Source of the DNA: Fibrobacter sp. UWB5
Lineage (GTDB): Bacteria; Fibrobacterota; Fibrobacteria; Fibrobacterales; Fibrobacteraceae
NCBI RefSeq assembly: GCF_002210295.1
Contig: NZ_MWQH01000001.1
Location: 62,001 to 126,000, forward strand
Direction of reading: 5' to 3'
Length of the DNA stretch: 64,000 nucleotides
The position numbers were made by a program, and so were the translations under genes. Positions 59,639 through 64,000 of this stretch are shown piece by piece. How positions within the stretch are numbered: the first letter of the stretch is position 1; each line of letters opens with the position of its first letter. A model generated the notes under the pieces. That model worked only from the letters and a program-made list of their open reading frames with translations, was not told the origin of the DNA and ran no database searches.

Positions 59639-61024
59639 GTGGGACGCACTTATGCGGCCATTGACCTCAAGTCGTTCTTTGCCTCGGTGGAATGCATTCT
59701 CCGGGGCCTTGACCCCTTAAAGGCAAAATTGGTGGTGGCCGACGAAAGCCGTACCGAAAAGACGATTTGCTTGGCGGTAACGCCGGCGCTCAAGGCTTAC
59801 GGGATTCCGGGACGTGCGCGGCTTTTCGAGGTGAACCAGAAGGTACGTGAAGTACAGCGACGCACGGGCGAAAAGATTGAATTCACCATCGCGAAACCGC
59901 AAATGGCGAAGTACGTGGAATATTCCACGAAGGTCTACAATGTTTACCTGAAATATGTGAGCGCCGAAGATATTCACGCGTATTCCATTGACGAATGTTT
60001 TCTGGACTTGACGAAATACCTGAAGTTGTACAAGAAGACCGCCCGCGAACTGGTAAAGACGATTATCCAAGATGTATTCACGACTACGGGAATCACGGCC
60101 ACGGGCGGCATCGGCACGAATCTGTACCTGTGCAAGATTGCGATGGATGTGATGGCTAAGCATGTGGAAGCGGATGCAGATGGCGTGCGCATCGCGGAAC
60201 TAGACGAGATGAGTTACCGCAAACAGCTTTGGTCGCACAGGCCGATTACGAGCTTTTGGCAGGTGGGCCGCGGTATAGCAGAGCGCTTGGAAAATTGCAG
60301 GCTGAATGCGGGGCGTGGCATTTACACGATGGGTGACATTGCCCGCGTGAGTGTCAAGAATCCCGAGGCGCTTTACAAGCTGTTCGGCGTGAATGCAGAA
60401 ATCTTGATTGACCACGCCTGGGGTTACGAGCCCTGCACGATTGCAGACATCAAGAAGGCGAAGCCGCGGAACAGGAGTACGGGCGAAGGCCAGGTGTTGC
60501 AGGATCCGTATCCGTTTGACAAGGCGCGTCTTGTGGTGCGCGAAATGGTGGATACGGTTTCGATGACTTTAATTGCCCACGACCTAGTAACAAATGCGAT
60601 GGTGCTCACGGTAGGTTACGACCGCGAAAACGTGGACAAGGGAATTTACCACGGCGTGACTGTGACCGATTTTTATGGACGCACGATTCCGAAGCCTGCA
60701 CACGGCACGGCAAACATTGGTTATTATACCAGCTCGCAGTCAGTGATGGCGGATGCCGTCATGAAACTTTTTGACCGCATTGTAGACCCGAAACTGACGG
60801 TGCGCCGCTTGAACTTGGTGGCCGCCGATATTGTAGACGCTAGCCACGAACAGTACGACTTGTTTACCGACGTGAAAAAGCAGGAACGCGAAAAGAAACG
60901 CCTGAAGGCGGAACTCCTTATCAAGAAGCGTTTTGGCAAGAATGCCATTGTGAAGGGGATGGACTTGCAAGAGGGCGCCACCACCATTGAACGCAACGGA
61001 CAAATCGGAGGACACCGTGCCTAA
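59639..61024 (+). CDS. Y-family DNA polymerase (UmuC/UvrX-like)
   Basis: Y-family polymerases copy damaged DNA with low fidelity. The 461 residues start with GTG and contain the catalytic-carboxylate motifs YAAIDLKSFFASVEC (with the Phe-Phe of the steric gate) and YSIDECFLDLT. HhH-type motifs lie near ITSFWQVGRGIAERL and a little-finger domain near the C-terminus. The IDLKS-F-ASVEC form and overall layout match Gram-positive UvrX/YqjW-like polymerases. The YolD-like gene overlaps its end by 8 bp, as in those bacteria. No LexA box was recognised upstream. Confidence 0.92.
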   Translation: MGRTYAAIDLKSFFASVECILRGLDPLKAKLVVADESRTEKTICLAVTPALKAYGIPGRARLFEVNQKVREVQRRTGEKIEFTIAKPQMAKYVEYSTKVYNVYLKYVSAEDIHAYSIDECFLDLTKYLKLYKKTARELVKTIIQDVFTTTGITATGGIGTNLYLCKIAMDVMAKHVEADADGVRIAELDEMSYRKQLWSHRPITSFWQVGRGIAERLENCRLNAGRGIYTMGDIARVSVKNPEALYKLFGVNAEILIDHAWGYEPCTIADIKKAKPRNRSTGEGQVLQDPYPFDKARLVVREMVDTVSMTLIAHDLVTNAMVLTVGYDRENVDKGIYHGVTVTDFYGRTIPKPAHGTANIGYYTSSQSVMADAVMKLFDRIVDPKLTVRRLNLVAADIVDASHEQYDLFTDVKKQEREKKRLKAELLIKKRFGKNAIVKGMDLQEGATTIERNGQIGGHRA

Positions 61025-61232
61025 TTTTGATTATAGCGATATTATCGATTTGCCGTATCCGCGGAACGATTGGAATTTCTTAATCAAGCATCCGCGTATG
61101 AGCATGGAAGACCGGGCGAAGATTTTCCACCCGTTTGCGGCGTTGCGCGGGCATGCCGAGGCGCTTGGTGCGACGGCCGAACGCAAGCAAGAGGCGGTCG
61201 CGAACGAGCTCACGCTAGACGAGAATTTTTAA
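61017..61232 (+). CDS. YolD-like protein
   Basis: YolD proteins accompany Y-family polymerases and resemble UmuD-like partners in role; their function is not proven. The GTG at 61017 is 4-5 nt after CGGAGGA, giving 71 residues. The core is HPRMSMEDRAKIFHPFAALRGH, the family signature, preceded by SDIIDLPYP. It overlaps the polymerase end by 8 bp, the classic arrangement in Firmicutes. The EF-G-like gene starts 12 nt after the stop. Confidence 0.88.
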   Translation: MPNFDYSDIIDLPYPRNDWNFLIKHPRMSMEDRAKIFHPFAALRGHAEALGATAERKQEAVANELTLDENF

Positions 61233-61244
61233 ATTAGTGGTATC

Positions 61245-63197
61245 ATGACTCAGCCTGTTCGAAACATTGCAATCCTTGCCCACGTGGATGCCGGAAAGAC
61301 GACTCTTTCGGAGCGTATTCTTTTTGCGGCGGGCGAGGTTCGCCGGCCGGGCAAGGTGGAAGAAGGCCTTGCCACCATGGACTACATGCCCGAAGAAAAA
61401 GAACGCGGCATTACCATTGAAAGCGGCGTGGCGCATTTCGAATGGAAAAACACCTGGTTCAATTTTATCGATACTCCGGGCCATGTGGATTTTGGTGCCG
61501 AAGTCGACACGGCGCTGACAGCCGTCGAGGGCGCGGTACTTGTGGTGAGTGCCGCGAGCGGAGTGGAAACGCAAACGGTAGCCGCCTTCCGTAAACTGCG
61601 CGAAGCGGGCGTGCGGACGATTTTGTTTGTCAATAAGCTTGACAATCCTGATTATTCGCTTGACGAAACGCTAATCAATATTGAAGAAGTTCTGGGCGTG
61701 CGCCCGGTGCTCATGACGCTCCCCGAATACAAGGGTGGACGCATGTCGGGCGTGCTTGATGTGCTCAGCAAGAGTCGCTTGATTCATTCGGATTCGGGCG
61801 AAGAAATTGTAGACGATTCCTGGCCGCAATCGGGCGAAGTGAGCGATTCTACCGAGAAAATAAAGAAGCATTACGCCGAGGCGGTGGAATTCGCGAGCAA
61901 CTTTGACGACGAAGTCTTGCAGCTTGCGCTTGAAGGAAAGCCGGTTCCGCCCAAGACGCTTTTGCGCGGGCTGAAGGAACTGGCGAAGAATAAAGATTAT
62001 GCTCTGTGCTATGCGGGCTCGGCCATTGAAGGCTTCGGGGTACGCAGCCTGACAACTGCGCTATCGTTCTTCTTGCCCGATGTGCCTGAATTTGCAGACA
62101 ATGAATTAGGCCAAGTCATTCGACTGCGCCATTTTAAAGGCGTGGGCGAAATTTCGCTGTTCCGTAGCCATACCAACATGGAACGCAAGGAATGGCCCGC
62201 GGGTTTTGAATTTTCTCGCTTGAAGGCGAACTTGTTGCAGCCTGTCGACGAAATCCGTTCGGGCGATATTTACGCCATGCGCAGCCCCTTCGAAACGGAA
62301 CTCGGACAGACGATTTCTCTGGATGGATCGATTCCTTCTTGCGAAGAAGAGGAAACGAAACCTTCGATTCGCGACAAGTACCAGCCGCTTTTGCAGACTC
62401 GCGTGGAATGCTTGGGCGCCGAAGATTACCACCATGTGGAAAAGAGCTTGAATGTCCTTGCCCGTATGGATCCCTCTTTCCGCGTACAAAAAGACGATGG
62501 CGGATTCTGGTACCTGCATACCGTGGGCGAAGTGCAGCTCGATGTGTTGCTTGCCCGACTCAAGCGCGAATTCGGCTGCGAAGTCAAAGCCGGTAGCCCG
62601 GAAGTACGTTGGCAGGAACGCCTCTGCCGCAATGTGGGTCCTGTCGAAAATACATTCCAGCTGGGTCCCCACAAGATTTCCATTAAGCTTTCGGCAAACC
62701 CGCTCGATGGCGATGCCCATGACATCCGCCTGTCGGCGGAATTCTTGGAAACGGCCCCGCGTGAAATTCTGGCCGGCGTGCGTTCTGCACTTTTGGAATC
62801 GACTGAAATCGGCGTGCTCGGCAAGGGCCCCCTTGTGGGTGTTTGCTTCGAAGTCCATGAATTCACCTGGACCGAAGGGGCACTCCCGCCCATGATCAAG
62901 AAGGCCTGCGCCGATGCGGTCACGAAACTCATTAAACCTGCCGATGTCCAGCTTTTTGAGCCCGTGATGGAACTTTCTCTGGAATGCCCGGTGAATTTTG
63001 CGGGCCTTGTGACGGGCGACATTCAGTCCCGCGACGGCAAGGTGAAAGAAATCGGCGGCGACGGTAAGACCCACTTTTTAAAGGCCGATGTCCCGCTGCG
63101 CAAGATTTTCGGTTACGCCACAGGCGTTCGCAGCATCAGCAAGGGTACGGCATTATATAGTATGAAGCTGCTCGGATATAAACCGGCGACCCTCTAA
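61245..63197 (+). CDS. EF-G/ribosomal-protection-type translational GTPase
   Basis: This 650-residue GTPase is of the EF-G family. The G-motifs are AHVDAGKTT, RGITIES, DTPGHVDF, NKLD and AGSA. Domains II-V follow in normal order (IRLRHFKGVGEISLFRSHTN, LHTVGEVQLDVLLARLKREFG, VTGDIQSRDGKVKEI, YATGVRSISKGTALYSM). It is shorter than EF-G (~690), and the N-terminus (ILAHVDAGKTTLSERIL, GLATMDYMPEEKERGI) recalls tetracycline-protection and EF-G-paralogue proteins. No tetracycline resistance can be claimed. It ends a four-gene run (GGDEF, polymerase, YolD, GTPase) with short gaps. Confidence 0.88.
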   Translation: MTQPVRNIAILAHVDAGKTTLSERILFAAGEVRRPGKVEEGLATMDYMPEEKERGITIESGVAHFEWKNTWFNFIDTPGHVDFGAEVDTALTAVEGAVLVVSAASGVETQTVAAFRKLREAGVRTILFVNKLDNPDYSLDETLINIEEVLGVRPVLMTLPEYKGGRMSGVLDVLSKSRLIHSDSGEEIVDDSWPQSGEVSDSTEKIKKHYAEAVEFASNFDDEVLQLALEGKPVPPKTLLRGLKELAKNKDYALCYAGSAIEGFGVRSLTTALSFFLPDVPEFADNELGQVIRLRHFKGVGEISLFRSHTNMERKEWPAGFEFSRLKANLLQPVDEIRSGDIYAMRSPFETELGQTISLDGSIPSCEEEETKPSIRDKYQPLLQTRVECLGAEDYHHVEKSLNVLARMDPSFRVQKDDGGFWYLHTVGEVQLDVLLARLKREFGCEVKAGSPEVRWQERLCRNVGPVENTFQLGPHKISIKLSANPLDGDAHDIRLSAEFLETAPREILAGVRSALLESTEIGVLGKGPLVGVCFEVHEFTWTEGALPPMIKKACADAVTKLIKPADVQLFEPVMELSLECPVNFAGLVTGDIQSRDGKVKEIGGDGKTHFLKADVPLRKIFGYATGVRSISKGTALYSMKLLGYKPATL

Positions 63198-63215
63198 ATT
63201 TTTTTTGAAAATCGT

Positions 63216-63244
63216 TTGACAAATCAAAAACTAAAAGCGATAAT
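63216..63244 (+). promoter_or_regulatory. Promoter P1 upstream of the short leader ORF
   Basis: TTGACA (63216-63221) and GATAAT (63239-63244) are separated by 17 nt; near-consensus sigma-70 promoter. Confidence 0.7.
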
Positions 63245-63268
63245 GTGGTGTATGCGCTTTTGGTACCC

Positions 63269-63297
63269 TAGACAATGTGAGTTATTTTTACTATATT
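63269..63297 (+). promoter_or_regulatory. Promoter P2 upstream of the short leader ORF
   Basis: TAGACA (63269-63274) and TATATT (63292-63297) are separated by 17 nt. A small hairpin CCTCT-GCTCA-AGAGG follows at 63304-63318, near the predicted transcript start. Confidence 0.6.
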
Positions 63298-63338
63298 GCA
63301 GTTCCTCTGCTCAAGAGGTTTAGGTGTTTGGAGGGGTT

Positions 63339-63395
63339 ATGTCAATAAATGACATTAAATTTAAGCTATATTTAAGGGAGAGCTTCCCGACGTAA
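63339..63395 (+). CDS. 18-codon putative leader peptide
   Basis: A strong GGAGGGG site precedes ATG, then 17 codons (product begins MSINDIKFKL) and TAA. Codons TCA, ATA, CTA, TTA and AGG are rare in the long genes of this window. It lies between the promoters and a terminator-like hairpin, so a translated leader is plausible. It is too short to be sure it is real. Confidence 0.4.
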   Translation: MSINDIKFKLYLRESFPT

Positions 63396-63444
63396 TAGAA
63401 ATCTTAAATCCGACTATCTAGTTGGTTTAATGTTACACATTTGT

Positions 63445-63464
63445 CCTTTGATCGGCCTCAAAGG
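63445..63464 (+). terminator. Terminator-like hairpin in the leader
   Basis: CCTTTGA (63445-63451) pairs exactly with TCAAAGG (63458-63464) around TCGGCC, then GGTTTTC. The T-run is short, so it may be an attenuator-type structure or only a pause hairpin. Confidence 0.45.
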
Positions 63465-63474
63465 GGTTTTCAAC

Positions 63475-63489
63475 TGTCGCCTCGCGACA
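63475..63489 (+). other. Hairpin abutting the ribosome-binding site
   Basis: TGTCGC-CTC-GCGACA forms a 6-bp stem, with AAAAAGGAG of the ribosome-binding site starting directly after it. It could influence ribosome access. Confidence 0.45.
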
Positions 63490-63502
63490 AAAAGGAGCGC
63501 CA

Positions 63503-64000
63503 ATGCGCAAAAATATCGTCCTTGCAATGATCAAGATTGCACAAACCACCCCCTCCGTTTGCGAACAGATCGCAGATCGCCTCTGGAAAGTCCTTGGCGA
63601 GAAGTTGACGGACCGTGCCGTCGCCCTCTTTTACCGCATCAAGCCGGATTTCTCCAAGATGAAGATGAAAATGGATGCTCTTCGTCTGGAATTGGGCGGC
63701 GATATCTATCCGCTGTTTATCGATGCCATTATGCAGTACGACGAAAGCGAAAAAGCGTCTTTTGAAACCTTCGTGACGACCAAGATTTACTGGAAGTTCG
63801 TGGAAGACAAGTGCGAAAACTCGGAACGCACCGCCCACGAAGTGCCGGCGAGCCAGCTTTCGCCCGAAGACCTGATGACCCAGGACGAAACCCTTTCTTT
63901 TGCCGATTACTATAGTGACGATTCCGATTTGACAAATGACGGACCTTGTGACGATAATGAAGATGAAGACACCAGTTGGAAGGAGTTGTTGGCTTTGGCC
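63503..64000 (+). CDS. Possible sigma-factor-like protein, 3'-truncated
   Basis: The frame is open from ATG 63503 (AAGGAG 6 nt before it) to the window end, 166 codons with no stop, so it continues beyond. The N-terminal ~60 residues are helical (MRKNIVLAMIKIAQTTPSVCEQIADRLW). The stretch DIYPLFIDAIMQYDESEKASFETFVTTKIYWKFVEDKCE resembles sigma-70 region 2.1-2.2 (compare the AxxxFDxxxxxSFxTYxxxxIRxxI pattern). A long acidic linker (DDSDLTNDGPCDDNEDEDT) follows and region 4 would lie past the end. The sigma call is tentative; the clear promoters and structured leader show the gene is regulated. Confidence 0.4.
   Translation, partial: MRKNIVLAMIKIAQTTPSVCEQIADRLWKVLGEKLTDRAVALFYRIKPDFSKMKMKMDALRLELGGDIYPLFIDAIMQYDESEKASFETFVTTKIYWKFVEDKCENSERTAHEVPASQLSPEDLMTQDETLSFADYYSDDSDLTNDGPCDDNEDEDTSWKELLALA

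Noticed and set aside
61245-63197. Tetracycline resistance gene tet(M)-type
   Set aside because: The G-domain resembles both tet(M) and EF-G. The C-terminal YATGVRSISKGTA pattern is closer to EF-G domain V, and no drug-resistance evidence exists.

Overview
The window looks like a chromosome segment of Fibrobacter (phylum Fibrobacterota), a rumen or gut cellulose degrader. The evidence is protein content. There are secreted GH8, GH26 and GH9 glycanases, a CE2-type esterase and a bacterial expansin. There are also lipoproteins of two families first defined as paralogue expansions in Fibrobacter succinogenes (the FISUMP domain, and TIGR02147 proteins placed directly upstream of lipoproteins). 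Many short Cys/Ser/Pro-rich lipoproteins add to this. No rRNA, tRNA, CRISPR array, insertion sequence or prophage was recognised.

Layout. 1-4.2 kb: 3' part of rpoC, then rpsL and rpsG; fusA and tuf do not follow. 4.3-9.7 kb: a small exported protein, a GH8 glycanase, a convergent GH26 mannanase and a divergent GntR-type regulator. 9.8-17.4 kb: enolase with an odd Lys/Cys tail, then a five-gene peptide-type ABC importer operon. 17.5-19.8 kb: an amidase plus a coiled-coil membrane protein, and a beta-barrel protein. 20-28.1 kb: GH9 glucanase, DUF4874/DUF4832 protein, rpe, a Lys/Ala-repeat protein with a glycogen-binding domain, lysA and a PRPP synthetase-like enzyme. 28.2-33.1 kb: four lipoproteins and an AspT/YidE-type transporter. 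33.2-37.7 kb: LysR regulator, a helicase-C-like-domain protein, cytochrome c and an SGNH esterase. 37.9-42.2 kb: a diguanylate cyclase, a small lipoprotein and the first TIGR02147-lipoprotein pair. 42.4-48.1 kb: the tightly overlapped operon ispA-dxs-SpoU methyltransferase-pyrF-hypothetical. 48.1-53.1 kb: an MCE (MlaD) protein, a TPR-like protein, M18 aminopeptidase and the second TIGR02147-lipoprotein pair. 53.2-58.1 kb: a membrane glycosyltransferase fused to NPCBM, two Bat-like repeat proteins, an expansin lipoprotein and DUF1353. 58.2-64 kb: GGDEF protein, Y-family polymerase, YolD-like protein and EF-G-like GTPase in one run, then a structured leader ahead of a truncated sigma-like gene.

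How the genes fit together. The secreted glycanases, esterase and expansin attack plant cell-wall glucan, xylan and mannan. The lipoproteins and barrel proteins form part of the cell surface. The remaining genes are housekeeping or stress functions.

The main patterns not explained by gene calls are these. (1) A TATATT-like hexamer ends 6-7 nt before the start codon of several genes that lack a Shine-Dalgarno site, which suggests leaderless transcription. (2) TIGR02147 regulator-like genes overlap the start of a lipoprotein gene, twice. (3) Several domain combinations are unusual: GT-C with NPCBM, a Lys/Ala tail with a glycogen-binding domain, and a permease with a 14-residue repeat insert. 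(4) A leader at 63.2-63.5 kb carries tandem promoters, a short ORF and two hairpins.
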